Virus record (IMG/VR): IMGVR_UViG_3300046722_000347
Span: 1 to 32,314 of that record
Strand: one strand, 5' to 3'
DNA: 32,314 bases
Origin: a virus
The translations under genes were made by a program, and so were the position numbers. The number at the start of each line of letters is the position of its first letter. Positions within the stretch are counted from its first letter, which is position 1. Positions 19,227-27,281 of this stretch are shown in pieces. Under the pieces are notes generated by a model. That model saw only the letters and a list, made by a program, of their open reading frames with translations. It searched no databases and was not told the origin of the DNA.

Positions 19227-19263
19227 GGGCGGCCTTGGCGGGCGCCCATCAAACAAGCGAGGA
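19227..19263 (+). promoter_or_regulatory. Leader hairpin plus GCGAGGA, copy 6
   Basis: GGGCG pairs CGCCC around GCCTTGGCGGG (19227-19247), then GCGAGGA (19257-19263), 7 bases before the ATG. The block CCTTGGCGGGCGCCCA is shared base for base with copy 4. Confidence 0.65.
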
Positions 19264-19270
19264 CAATCCA

Positions 19271-19564
19271 ATGCGACGACTTGTAATAATTACCGCCGTG
19301 CTGTGCGGCACGCTGGCACCCGCCCATGCCGGCGATCTGACGCCAGCCGAGCAGAAACAAATCGCCAATCTGGAAGCGCAGATAGAATTCGTCAACGCTG
19401 CCAACGACAAGCACGTTGCCAACCTCGAGGCGCAAATCCAGTTTGTCAAGGACAACGCCGCGCAACGCGAAGCGGCATGGCGGGCCAAGTGTACGGTCGC
19501 GTTCCTGGGGATTGGTTGCCCGCCCAGGAACGATCCTTGGGACCAATTCAGGATTGCCCAATGA
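19271..19564 (+). CDS. Exported coiled-coil protein
   Basis: A 97-residue protein with a signal peptide (MRRLVIITAVLCGTLAPAHA), then a coiled coil that contains an internal repeat: IANLEAQIEFVNAAND and VANLEAQIQFVKDNAA, 18 residues apart. A short Cys-containing end follows (C-T-V-A-F-L-G-I-G-C-P-P). GCGAGGA 7 bases upstream defines the start. It would act in the periplasm. The repeat suggests a trimeric or dimeric rod. No function known. Confidence 0.7.
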   Translation: MRRLVIITAVLCGTLAPAHAGDLTPAEQKQIANLEAQIEFVNAANDKHVANLEAQIQFVKDNAAQREAAWRAKCTVAFLGIGCPPRNDPWDQFRIAQ

Positions 19565-19589
19565 GCAGCGCCAAGGAGCACTAGCTCGA

Positions 19590-19790
19590 ATGACCGTCAT
19601 GATGGCAAAACTCTACGCTGCATTGCGGGCCGGCGACGTGCCGGAGGAGATCGCGCGCGCCGCTGCCGAAGAGGCCGCCGGCTATGAAAATCGGGCCGGC
19701 AAGATCGAAACCGATCTGACGGTCTTGAAATGGATGGTCGGCACCAACATGGCGATGACAAGCGCAATCCTGTTCAAGATGTTTGCTTGA
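19590..19790 (+). CDS. Small membrane protein of DUF1640-like type
   Basis: A 66-residue protein: A-A-L-R-A-G-D-V-P-E-E-I-A-R-A-A-A-E-E helix, a linker, then DLTVLKWMVGTNMAMTSAIL and F-K-M-F, a C-terminal membrane helix. The pairing of a short coiled helix with a D-L-x-V-L-K-W-M-V-G anchor is typical of small phage and bacterial proteins related to DUF1640. Assignment is from memory. AAGGAG 11 bases upstream supports the ATG at 19590. Confidence 0.65.
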   Translation: MTVMMAKLYAALRAGDVPEEIARAAAEEAAGYENRAGKIETDLTVLKWMVGTNMAMTSAILFKMFA

Positions 19791-19808
19791 AAGCGCCAAG
19801 AGGACCAA

Positions 19809-20024
19809 ATGGCAGACATCGATCCGATTGACGCGCGCGAGCAAACCGTTCGCATCGACAAGATGCTGACGGAGATCCATCGCAACTTTGCCGAATCCGA
19901 TCGCCGACATCAGGAAATGCGGCATGCGCCGTGGCAAGTCGCATTCGCCGGCATGACCGCCGGCGCCGCGCTGTTGGCGGCCGGCGTCGCGCTCGGTGCC
20001 ACGATTGTCAAACTGTTTGGATGA
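19809..20024 (+). CDS. Small C-terminally anchored membrane protein
   Basis: A 71-residue protein with an N-terminal acidic helix (MADIDPIDAREQTVRIDKML) and a C-terminal membrane helix rich in Ala/Gly (AGMTAGAALLAAGVALGATI). AAGAGGACCAA precedes the ATG, a variant of the operon's ribosome binding site. The topology matches the gene before it, so the two may interact at the inner membrane. The stop overlaps the next ATG. Confidence 0.65.
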   Translation: MADIDPIDAREQTVRIDKMLTEIHRNFAESDRRHQEMRHAPWQVAFAGMTAGAALLAAGVALGATIVKLFG

Positions 20025-20278
20025 CCAAAATGAAATACGAGGACGACCTCTCGGAAGTTGAACTCGTTAGCGGCGGGCCATGGATCGTCGATCGTCACGG
20101 CGGGCGCTATTCTGATACCCGCAAGGTTCGCGCCGTAGGACCGGACGAAGCGTCAGTCCGGCCCGTCTTCGATAAGATCAAGCGCGACTTACGACAGGGC
20201 GAAGTTAGGTTGCTCGACCCGACCGGAAAGATCGTCGATCGGTGCTGGGCGCCGTGCGCCAGAGTTCATTTGGGTTGA
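20021..20278 (+). CDS. 85-residue hypothetical protein
   Basis: Starts at the ATG overlapping the previous TGA (ATGA). The protein is charged, with MTKMKYEDDLSEVELVSGGP near the start and a C-terminal part reading GEVRLLDPTGKIVDRCWAP, a small beta-rich fold. No known motif. Translational coupling to the membrane-protein gene is evident. Confidence 0.6.
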   Translation: MTKMKYEDDLSEVELVSGGPWIVDRHGGRYSDTRKVRAVGPDEASVRPVFDKIKRDLRQGEVRLLDPTGKIVDRCWAPCARVHLG

Positions 20279-20283
20279 ATCAA

Positions 20284-20589
20284 ATGCCATGCAGGCACGC
20301 ACATTGGGAATCTGAGGCAGCGGTCGCAGATGGAATGTGCCCAATCTGCTTGGCGGCCGAACGCGATGACCTGCTGAAGGCCAACGCGCTGTTGCACGCG
20401 CTGATCGGCAACCGCGAGGCCGAGATCGAGCAACTGCGGGCCGATTTGCGCCGCCTTTGGCACTTCGCCGGCTGCCCATTCGATCACTGCCAAACCTGCA
20501 TCGATGACGCGAAATGGATCAAGAGCCTGGAGGATCGGCTAGGGCCGCCGTCTGCCAATTCCGTTATAGCGCAGCACGATCAAAAGTGA
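20284..20589 (+). CDS. Cys/His-rich coiled-coil protein
   Basis: A 101-residue protein. MPCRHAHWE and C-P-I-C near the start could form a zinc knuckle. The middle is a coiled coil (LLKANALLHALIGNREAEIE, QLRADLRRLW) and C-P-F-D-H-C-Q-T-C-I-D-D a second Cys/His cluster. I start at the ATG 5 bases after the previous stop. The ribosome binding site is weak, so coupling is likely. It is the last gene of the accessory block before a structured non-coding stretch. Confidence 0.6.
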   Translation: MPCRHAHWESEAAVADGMCPICLAAERDDLLKANALLHALIGNREAEIEQLRADLRRLWHFAGCPFDHCQTCIDDAKWIKSLEDRLGPPSANSVIAQHDQK

Positions 20590-20685
20590 TCCGATCGCGC
20601 CCCTGAAATCAACAAATATTCGAACCCTGAGACGGTTGCCGGGCTCGGAAATAGAAGCTGCTGCAGCAGTCATGAGAGCACCCTT

Positions 20686-20722
20686 CCCCGAAAATGATTC
20701 GGGGACGCAAAAGAGCGTCCCC
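20686..20722 (+). promoter_or_regulatory. Two mutually exclusive hairpins
   Basis: CCCCGAA pairs TTCGGGG (20686-20704), and GGGGACGC pairs GCGTCCCC around AAAAGA (20701-20722). The two hairpins share GGGG at 20701-20704, so only one can form at a time. The second could be a terminator without a T-run. The arrangement resembles an attenuator. The stretch 20590-20685 shows no gene. Confidence 0.45.
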
Positions 20723-20736
20723 GGGGTAGTTAGACT

Positions 20737-20831
20737 CGGTTCCCCGTATCCGTCGAGCGGGCGGTTTCCCGAGGGGTGCTTAGAAGCGCTACATATGCGC
20801 TCAACCCCTTAATAGTCAATGCGGGGAGCCG
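20737..20831 (+). ncRNA. Candidate structured RNA with three-way junction
   Basis: CGGTTCCCCG (20737-20746) pairs CGGGGAGCCG (20822-20831), ten pairs with one G-U. It encloses a CGGG/CCCG hairpin (20758-20771) and a longer arm, AGGGGT with ACCCCT continued by AGCGC with GCGCT (20772-20809). It is not a tRNA, and no hammerhead core is present. It runs into the 5' end of the truncated P63C frame. Confidence 0.4.
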
Positions 20832-21378
20832 TTCCGTTCCGGCCCCTGCGATGCCGACGAACTGACGTTTACGTCCTAGAGGATGAAACACGGGTTCTTT
20901 CCCAACGAGGTCTGCAGGGCGGCCTTGGTCTGTCTGAGGGCGGCGGAAGAGGCGGCGCGCGCAAAATTGCCATTTTGATGGAGGGGATTGAACAAAAGGG
21001 CATAAATGTCAAAGGCTTAATCGAGCGCGCAAATTCGCCTATTCGATTTATTCCCGCGCATGGCGGCCGGCCGGCGGACGGCTATGAAGCGACAATCCTG
21101 CCCGATATTTGCGCCGTTCTCATTGAAGCTGGCAGGCGGGGTGTTCTGACCAAGAGATCGGAGCACTTGGCAGAGCGAGCGGCGCTTCTTCAGCATGGAT
21201 TTGCGACGCTTGGCATCATCGCGTTAGTTGATGAGGCCACAGGCTTTCAGCGCGATCGAGCAAGGGATGCTTTGGCGCGTATTCTTGAGGCCTTCATAGC
21301 TAAAGAACTCAGGCCGTGGTTGCCGACCTTTCCGCCTGATTTCTATCAAGAGATGTTCCGGCTGAGAGGTATGGATTA
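20819..21378 (+). pseudogene. Truncated P63C-domain phage protein
   Basis: The frame encodes V-Y-V-L-E-D-E-T-R-V-L-S-Q-R-G-L-Q, later G-Y-E-A-T-I-L-P-D-I-C-A-V-L-I-E-A, G-I-I-A-L-V-D-E-A-T-G-F-Q, and F-P-P-D-F-Y-Q-E-M-F-R-L-R-G. These blocks match P63C-domain phage proteins. Full proteins have more sequence before V-Y-V-L-E-D and an extra C-terminal part after F-R-L-x-G. Here both are lost: the start has no ribosome binding site, and after about 21378 the frame only mirrors the packaging gene on the other strand. One lost base near 20867 could explain the broken N terminus. I judge it a remnant. Confidence 0.7.
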
Positions 21379-21469
21379 CTCCAGTGATATAGGGCACGTT
21401 GCCGGTGGCCGGCGGACCGGCCGCCGCCTTCATGCGCGCCGACAAGGACGTGATCCGCTCGCGCTAGAC

Positions 21470-22237
21470 TTACTTCTCCCGGCGCAGGAATGCCGGTATG
21501 TCTGGCAACTCGAACGGCGCGGAAGCCGCCTTGGAGGGCTTCGCGGCTGGCTCGGGTGGCGGTTGCGGCCTCGGCTTCTCGGCTGGCGCCATGGTGACCG
21601 GGGTGACCGGGGTGACCGGGGTGTTGAACGGATTGGGATTGCGAACCGGGGCCCCCCGCTTGTGTTGCGGCACGACCACCGGCGCCTCGGGGTTGAGCTC
21701 GTTATGCCGGCCGACCCAATTGCGGATCGTTTGTTTCGGTATCCCGAATTGATCCGCGAGTTCGGCCGGATGCTTCCCGGAGCGGACCAATTCCACGACT
21801 TGCCGCTTGAATGCCGGCCAGCCGATCTTCGGCCGCCGCACCTGCCGCACCCCCAGCTCGGCCCGTCTTTTCTCGTCGGCGGTCGGCGGCTTCTTGTGCC
21901 GGGCATCGCGGCAGAAGCCATGCACCTGCTCGCGGTAGCCGCCCGCCGTTATGCCGTGGATCCGGTGCGACGACCACCCGAGCTCGATCATGATCTTGGT
22001 CAGCCGCTGGTAGTGCTCGTTCTTGCGCTTGCCCATCGGCACCTTGAGGATGTCGAGCAGCGACTGCGCCGTGACCCGCTCGATCCCGTCATGATCGACC
22101 ACCCCCTTGGCCCGCTCGAGGATCGGCACCCAGACGTCGGCGTTGCGGTTCTCCAGCCGCACCTTCTCGGAATGGAGCCGCTCCAGCCAAGAAAGCGGAA
22201 AGTTCGGGACTAGGTCCCCTTGCTGTGCATCGCTCAT
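21470..22237 (-). CDS. Terminase small-subunit candidate with HTH
   Basis: A 255-residue protein next to the large terminase. Residues about 40-110 contain ERVTAQSLLDILKVPMGKRK and G-G-Y-R-E-Q-V-H-G-F, a segment also seen in phage DNA-replication proteins. Residues 135-175 are a homeodomain-like HTH (HPAELADQFGIPKQTIRNWV), as used by small terminases to recognise packaging DNA. The tail is Pro-rich and includes T-P-V repeated three times, from a 9-bp tandem repeat at 21594-21620. Small-subunit role is by position and HTH. It ends the leftward packaging operon. Confidence 0.7.
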   Translation of the reverse strand: MSDAQQGDLVPNFPLSWLERLHSEKVRLENRNADVWVPILERAKGVVDHDGIERVTAQSLLDILKVPMGKRKNEHYQRLTKIMIELGWSSHRIHGITAGGYREQVHGFCRDARHKKPPTADEKRRAELGVRQVRRPKIGWPAFKRQVVELVRSGKHPAELADQFGIPKQTIRNWVGRHNELNPEAPVVVPQHKRGAPVRNPNPFNTPVTPVTPVTMAPAEKPRPQPPPEPAAKPSKAASAPFELPDIPAFLRREK

Positions 22238-22240
22238 GGC

Positions 22241-23758
22241 TCAGGTCCATCCCGCCGCGGTGACGTGCCGCTCGACTGGCCGCTTCCGTGGCACCAATCG
22301 GCGGGCATATTCTTGCACAAGGTTTCTATTCTGGGCCACCAAACACACATATTGCAAGCAATCGACTACGTGCGAGTACCCCTCGGCGTCGAACTTCTCC
22401 GGGATTGCCCGCAAGCTCCCTTCCTTGTGGCGCTTGAAACGATAGCCGCCGCTCATGGCGCGGACCAGCATAGGGCAGCCGCGTCCGTTGATCACCAGCG
22501 ATGGGCCGCCATTGGTTTGCCGCCCAAGCATGGTCTCCACAGCGCGCAACCGGGCGTCAATGTCATTGGTGGGAGCCGGGAAAGCCGGCAAACCCATGCG
22601 TTTCAAGGCATCAAAGCTAGTTTCTTCCGCAATAGTTCCCTTGGCCACACCCGCCGGATCACCAACAATCATCACCTTCGCGCCGGCAAACTTGTTGCTG
22701 AACAGCCGTGGCCGTATTCTTTCCTCGACCTGTTTTTCCAGGCCGATATTGACCGCCGGAATCTCCTCGTGAACCAGCAATCGCCCCTGATGATCGACCT
22801 GGCAGACCAGGCTCCAAGGATTGCGTCCGAAGTCGATTCCTACGAGGAGGCTGTAACCTGGTATGCAAAAAGTATCGTCCACCACATGAAACGAGGGCTT
22901 GAATGTTTCCTTGAAGACCGCCTCCCCGCTGGGGTCATCTCCGAACTCTGCAAAAACATACCGCTTAACCCAAGCGTGCGAGCTGCCATATAACTGCACG
23001 AACCTTTCGTAGTATTTGCGCCCCTCCGCAATGCGATCGGGATGATTGATAGGCAGTTTGCTGGTCGTGACGTTTTGCACCAAGTAGTTGAGGTTTTCCG
23101 CATTGTCCGCCATCCCCGACGGCTGCCGGAAAATCTGAAAGTCCGCCGGCGGATCAACCATCAGCTTGTGCCAATCTGTCAGAAGCTGCGGCATGTTGGT
23201 GTCCGCGATTATTCCATAGAAGCTCGGAGTGCCGCGATTGCCGGAAGGATAGCGCCCGATGCGTCCGGAGATTGGGGCTACGATATCAAAATTGCACTCG
23301 ATAGCCTCGCTGATCCAACACATGGAGAGTTGCATGCTGAGCAGCCGTGCTTGATCTGCGGCGTCTTCTAGCGGGATGAAGACCCACTCGCTTCGCACGT
23401 CGCTGAAATCAAGATAAAACGTATTTTCACTGACCTTCCATTCCCCAAGGCCAGCGAGCCACATTTGCGCGTCGCGTAAGACTGTGTCCCGCAACTGACG
23501 GAGCGTCTGTCTCACTATGGCGACCCGTGTATAGCGGATGCCGTCTGGCGCTTTCGCCTGTGTCATGCACCGGCGTAGAAGTTCAATGATGCATGCGGTC
23601 GTCTTTCCACTGCCGACCGGCCCAGCCGCAAGTCGGAAAAAGGCGTTTGACCTCATGAACTTAGATAGTGTTGGAGGAGCCGTATATTCTATTGACATGC
23701 TATGCTGCATAACCGCGCCAGCGTCGGCGGCGCCGTGTAGGTCAGGGACATGAATCAA
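22241..23758 (-). CDS. Terminase large subunit
   Basis: A 505-residue packaging motor. ATPase part: Walker A G-P-V-G-S-G-K-T at 46-53, a likely Walker B region M-C-W-I-S-E-A near 145-151. RNase H-fold nuclease part: L-V-G-I-D-F-G-R-N-P, then I-V-G-D-P-A-G and a late H-V-V-D-C-L-Q-Y, the expected three metal-binding Asp. It cuts concatemeric DNA and pumps it into the prohead through the portal at 24924. Start uncertain: the first Met overlaps the upstream gene by 17 bases, and Met17 or Met21 is also possible. Confidence 0.92.
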   Translation of the reverse strand: MIHVPDLHGAADAGAVMQHSMSIEYTAPPTLSKFMRSNAFFRLAAGPVGSGKTTACIIELLRRCMTQAKAPDGIRYTRVAIVRQTLRQLRDTVLRDAQMWLAGLGEWKVSENTFYLDFSDVRSEWVFIPLEDAADQARLLSMQLSMCWISEAIECNFDIVAPISGRIGRYPSGNRGTPSFYGIIADTNMPQLLTDWHKLMVDPPADFQIFRQPSGMADNAENLNYLVQNVTTSKLPINHPDRIAEGRKYYERFVQLYGSSHAWVKRYVFAEFGDDPSGEAVFKETFKPSFHVVDDTFCIPGYSLLVGIDFGRNPWSLVCQVDHQGRLLVHEEIPAVNIGLEKQVEERIRPRLFSNKFAGAKVMIVGDPAGVAKGTIAEETSFDALKRMGLPAFPAPTNDIDARLRAVETMLGRQTNGGPSLVINGRGCPMLVRAMSGGYRFKRHKEGSLRAIPEKFDAEGYSHVVDCLQYVCLVAQNRNLVQEYARRLVPRKRPVERHVTAAGWT

Positions 23759-24086
23759 AATCCCGCCAGAGGCGCCTCCAGTACTGCTTTGTTTCTACAT
23801 CCGCCGGCTCAACGATCTCCTGCTGGCAAAGCTGGCTCCCGTCAGGTTTGCGCACCGTAGCCCGGAACAAGTGCATGGGGGGCTTCAGGTACCCAAGCGT
23901 CAAAACCTCGCTGCTCTCGACAACCCACCCACGTGGCGGCTCAACCAGCGGCTTGCAGTCCATATGCTGAATTTTGCCAGCCTCCCGCTCCAACGCCGCC
24001 AACGCGTCGGCCTCCGGCAAGGACAAACCCGCAAGCCGGGCAAGCGCGCGGGCCAACCGGGCGTGTAAGCTTTCTGCCTTCGCCAC
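23742..24086 (-). CDS. Hypothetical protein of the packaging operon
   Basis: A 114-residue protein with an N-terminal Ala/Leu-rich helix (MAKAESLHARLARALARLAG) and a C-terminal beta-rich part (HLFRATVRKPDGSQLCQQEI). It overlaps the terminase start by 17 bases and lies two bases after the small basic gene upstream. Tight packing and strand make it part of the packaging operon. No known domain. Confidence 0.65.
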   Translation of the reverse strand: MAKAESLHARLARALARLAGLSLPEADALAALEREAGKIQHMDCKPLVEPPRGWVVESSEVLTLGYLKPPMHLFRATVRKPDGSQLCQQEIVEPADVETKQYWRRLWRDFDSCP

Positions 24087-24088
24087 AG

Positions 24089-24316
24089 CTAGTCCTTGCC
24101 GATGCCGGGAAACTTGGCCTTCACCTTGGCCCGCACCTTGGCCTTCTCCGCGCTCGAGCCGTGCTTGCTGACCATCGCCAAGGCTAGTCTGGCGTGATTT
24201 TTGTCGGGCACCGGGTAGCTGCCGCTGCCCTTACCCTGCGGGCCCTCCCCTTTGCCAGGCAATGCAAACGCCGACGACGGCAGCCGCTTGCGCTGCCCGC
24301 TCGATAGCTTGGCCAT
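24089..24316 (-). CDS. Small basic phage protein
   Basis: A 75-residue Lys-rich protein. The pattern A-F-A-L-P-G-K-G-E-G...Y-P-V-P-D-K-N-H-A-R-L-A-L-A-M-V-S-K-H-G matches a short motif (L-P-x-x-x-Y-P-(I/V)-x-D-x-x-H-A-R-x-A) that I recall in phage capsid-related and small proteins, end unknown. Its stop is two bases before the next start and its ATG directly follows the upstream stop. Role in the head or packaging is likely from context. Confidence 0.7.
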   Translation of the reverse strand: MAKLSSGQRKRLPSSAFALPGKGEGPQGKGSGSYPVPDKNHARLALAMVSKHGSSAEKAKVRAKVKAKFPGIGKD

Positions 24317-24886
24317 CTAGTCCTCCTCCTGCCTCGGTGTTTTCCGCGGTCGCCCGGGCCCGCGCTTCACGACCACCTCGGCGGCAGGCTCGGCGGCAAT
24401 CAGGTCGATGTCCTTGGGGCCCATCCTCTCGATCGGCTTGTCGTACTTCTCGACCACCGGCTTGCCCTCGCCGTCCTCGCCCAGGTTTATCGTAATGACA
24501 AATCTTTCGTTGCTCTTGGCCTCCTTGGGATCGCCCCCCAGCCCCGCGTTGCGCGAGAACAGTTTGGCCACCTCGGTCGCCGCCGACAGCGACTCGTCGC
24601 TCATCATCCGTCCGCCCAGCCGCGGCAGCGCCTGCTCCAGATAGGCCGCGCTGATCAGCTTGACCCGCTCGTTGGTCGACAGCGCCGAATTCCATTCCAG
24701 CGTGAACTGCTCGAACGCGCGCTTGTAGAACGGCAGCTTGGATATCTCGTAGAAGTCCGGCTCGCTGATGCCGAAATCCGCGAAAATAACCGTATAACTG
24801 CGGATCGCCATCGCCATCTCGCGGGCGAGCTTCGCTATGGCAACTTCATCTAAATTTTGATCGGGCGGCTCAGTGGGCTCGGACAT
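24317..24886 (-). CDS. Packaging-operon protein with AT-hook-like tail
   Basis: A 189-residue protein. The first 120 residues are helical, with A-D-F-G-I-S-E-P-D-F-Y-E-I near 37-49 and S-A-L-S-T-N-E-R-V-K-L-I. The end carries V-K-R-G-P-G-R-P-R-K-T-P, an AT-hook-like G-R-P core that could bind the DNA minor groove. It is the first gene of the leftward operon, 37 bases from the divergent portal gene, so both promoters must sit within or near that gap. It could be the true small terminase or a DNA-binding packaging partner. Confidence 0.65.
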   Translation of the reverse strand: MSEPTEPPDQNLDEVAIAKLAREMAMAIRSYTVIFADFGISEPDFYEISKLPFYKRAFEQFTLEWNSALSTNERVKLISAAYLEQALPRLGGRMMSDESLSAATEVAKLFSRNAGLGGDPKEAKSNERFVITINLGEDGEGKPVVEKYDKPIERMGPKDIDLIAAEPAAEVVVKRGPGRPRKTPRQEED

Positions 24887-24923
24887 CCGCGCACCCTATA
24901 ACATTTCCCGCCAGTAGGGTAGC

Positions 24924-27239
24924 ATGGCCCGCATGGCAACCAACCCACTCGGCCAGCAAGGCGTCCTGCAGGTCGTTCCTCCGGCCGCGCTGGAGGCGCA
25001 TCTCCAGCAGCAACAATTGGCCAAAGCCCAGGCTAATGCCCCGCCAGAACCAGCGCCGCCGCAGCTCGCCGGATTCATCCGCGGCCAGTTCGAAATCTTC
25101 CGCAATCACCGCAATACCGCCGCCGGCTGGTCCAATCGCCTGCTCGAGGCTCTGCGCACCTTCAACGGCCAGTATTCCCCAACCAAATTCCAGGAGGTCA
25201 AGAAGTTTGGCGGCTCGGAAGTCTACGCCCGCCTGTCCGCCCAGAAGTGCCGCGCCGCCTCCTCCCTCCTGCGCGATATTTATCTCGGCTCCGACCGGCC
25301 CTGGTCGATCCGCCCGCCCGCCGATCCCGACGTCCCGCCCGATATCGTCCAGAAGATCGATGCGCTCATGGCCCACGAGCAGCAGATGATCATGCAGACG
25401 ATGGGTCAGGCCCCTTCCCCGCAGGACGTCCAGATGCGCCGCGCCGCCCTCATGGCGTCGGCCTCCGACGCCGCCAAGAAGAAAGCCGCCGACCAGGCCC
25501 AGGTCGCCGAGGACAGGATCGATGAGATCTTGAGGGAAGGCCATTTTTATACGGCCCTGGCGGAATTCCTGGTCGATCTCCCCATCTTCCCGTTCGCCTG
25601 CATCAAGGGCCCCACCGTCAAGATCATGCCCGAGGTCAAGTGGAACAACGGCCAGCCGCTGGTGCGCCAGATCCCGAAGATGGTGTGGAGCCGGATATCC
25701 CCCTTCGATATCTGGTTTACGCCGGGCGTGGCGGACATCGCCAACGCCAACGTCATCGAAAAATCCCGCCTGACACGCGCCGAGCTCAACGACCTCCTCG
25801 ACCTGCCCGGCTTCGACCAGGCCGAGGTCCGTGCCGTCCTCGACGAATACGGCCGCGGCGGCCTCTACGACAACTGGGACACCACCGACGCCGAACGCTC
25901 GGTCCTCGAAAGCCGCGAGAACCCGGCATGGAACCGCTCCGGCCTCATCAACCAAATGGAGTTCCACGGCAACGTCCAGGGCCGCCTCCTGCAAGACTAC
26001 GGCATGCCGGGCGTCGCCGACGAACTGCGCGACTACCACATCGACGCCTACGTCATCGGCAGCCACATCATCAAGGCCAACCTCTCCCCCTCGCCGCGAG
26101 CAAGACATTCCTATTACATGACCAGCTTCGAGAAAGTCCCCGGCACCCCCGTCGGCAACGGCCTCGTCGACATGATCGCCGATCTACAAGACGTTGCCAA
26201 CGCAACGCTGCGCAGCCTGGTCAACAATCTCTCGATCAGCTCAGGCCCGCAGGTCGTCATCAACGACGATCGCGTGCGGCCCGAGGAGAACACCGACGAT
26301 CTCTACCCCTGGAAACGCTGGCACGCCTCCTCCGACCCGGTCGGCAACAATGCCAAGCCGCCAGTGGAATTCTTCCAGCCACAGTCGAACGCGCAGGACC
26401 TGCTGACCGTGTTCAAGGCCTTCCTCGATCTGTCCGACGACGTCTCCGCCATCCCGAAATACATCGGCGGCCAGGCCTCCGGCGGCGCCGGCCGCACCGC
26501 ATCCGGATTGAGTCTTCTCATGAACAACGCGGCAAAGATTCTCCAGACCGTCGCTTCTAACGTAGACCGCGAGATATTCGAAGGAGCATTGCAGCAACTA
26601 TTTGATCTGGTGTTGTTGTCGGATACAACCGGGCTTTTGAGCGGTGAAGAAAATATTTTTGTCCAGGGAGTGGGTGTAGCAATTCAGCGAGAAACGCAAC
26701 GGCAACGACAGTTGGAGTTCCTCCAGAGCACGGCGAATCCGATAGATCAAAATATCATCGGAATTAAAGGCCGCGGCGCGGTTCTTAGAAGCGTGTCAAA
26801 GACGATCGGATTGGATGGTGACGAAATCGTACCGTCCGACGACGATCTCGAAAAGCAGCAGCAGGCGCAACAAGGCGGCGGCGAGCAGCAGGCCCTCGCC
26901 CAGAAGGTCGAACAAGGCGTGCAGCAAGGCGTGCAAATGGGCGTCCAGAAAATCGCCTCCGACTTAACCGCCGGCCTGCTGGCGAGCCAAGCCGGTGTCC
27001 CGGCCGGCCAGCGCGGCATCCTTCCAGCTCTGACCGGTGGCGCGCCTTTGGGTCCTCTCGGCGCTCCCGGGTCTGGCGCTCCGGGCGCCTCCATGGCCCA
27101 GATGGCCGCCCAGGCGCAAGGAAACCAGCCCTCGCCATTGAGCCATGCCCCCGTTCAGTCGGTTAATTTACTGGGGAATCAGAGGGCGCCGATAAATCCA
27201 GCTGCGCCACCTCCTGTAATCGGTGGTGGTCCGGGGTAG
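24924..27239 (+). CDS. Portal protein, P22-like
   Basis: A 771-residue protein, the length of P22-type portals, which form the dodecameric ring for DNA passage. Recognisable parts are W-S-N-R-L-L-E-A-L-R-T-F-N-G-Q-Y, L-S-A-Q-K-C-R-A-A-S-S-L-L-R-D (residues about 95-110), D-I-W-F-T-P-G-V, and F-L-D-L-S-D-D-V-S-A-I-P-K-Y followed by G-R-T-A-S-G-L-S-L-L-M, the usual C-terminal block of this family. The last 100 residues are Gln/Gly/Pro-rich and resemble the P22 barrel or tail. It is divergent from the packaging operon. Start at the first of two Met four codons apart. Confidence 0.88.
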   Translation: MARMATNPLGQQGVLQVVPPAALEAHLQQQQLAKAQANAPPEPAPPQLAGFIRGQFEIFRNHRNTAAGWSNRLLEALRTFNGQYSPTKFQEVKKFGGSEVYARLSAQKCRAASSLLRDIYLGSDRPWSIRPPADPDVPPDIVQKIDALMAHEQQMIMQTMGQAPSPQDVQMRRAALMASASDAAKKKAADQAQVAEDRIDEILREGHFYTALAEFLVDLPIFPFACIKGPTVKIMPEVKWNNGQPLVRQIPKMVWSRISPFDIWFTPGVADIANANVIEKSRLTRAELNDLLDLPGFDQAEVRAVLDEYGRGGLYDNWDTTDAERSVLESRENPAWNRSGLINQMEFHGNVQGRLLQDYGMPGVADELRDYHIDAYVIGSHIIKANLSPSPRARHSYYMTSFEKVPGTPVGNGLVDMIADLQDVANATLRSLVNNLSISSGPQVVINDDRVRPEENTDDLYPWKRWHASSDPVGNNAKPPVEFFQPQSNAQDLLTVFKAFLDLSDDVSAIPKYIGGQASGGAGRTASGLSLLMNNAAKILQTVASNVDREIFEGALQQLFDLVLLSDTTGLLSGEENIFVQGVGVAIQRETQRQRQLEFLQSTANPIDQNIIGIKGRGAVLRSVSKTIGLDGDEIVPSDDDLEKQQQAQQGGGEQQALAQKVEQGVQQGVQMGVQKIASDLTAGLLASQAGVPAGQRGILPALTGGAPLGPLGAPGSGAPGASMAQMAAQAQGNQPSPLSHAPVQSVNLLGNQRAPINPAAPPPVIGGGPG

Positions 27240-27281
27240 CAAATTCCGTGGTAAAAGTTCAACCAGAGAGGAGTACGTCCG

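Noticed and set aside
21594-21620. Three tandem GTGACCGGG repeats as a possible binding array
   Set aside because: They are in frame within the small-terminase gene and encode T-P-V repeats in a Pro-rich tail, so simple coding repeat is enough.
24870-26108. Long minus-strand frame of 412 codons opposite the portal gene
   Set aside because: The portal reading is clearly coding. The antisense frame is Val/Asp/Gly-rich without motifs or ribosome binding site.
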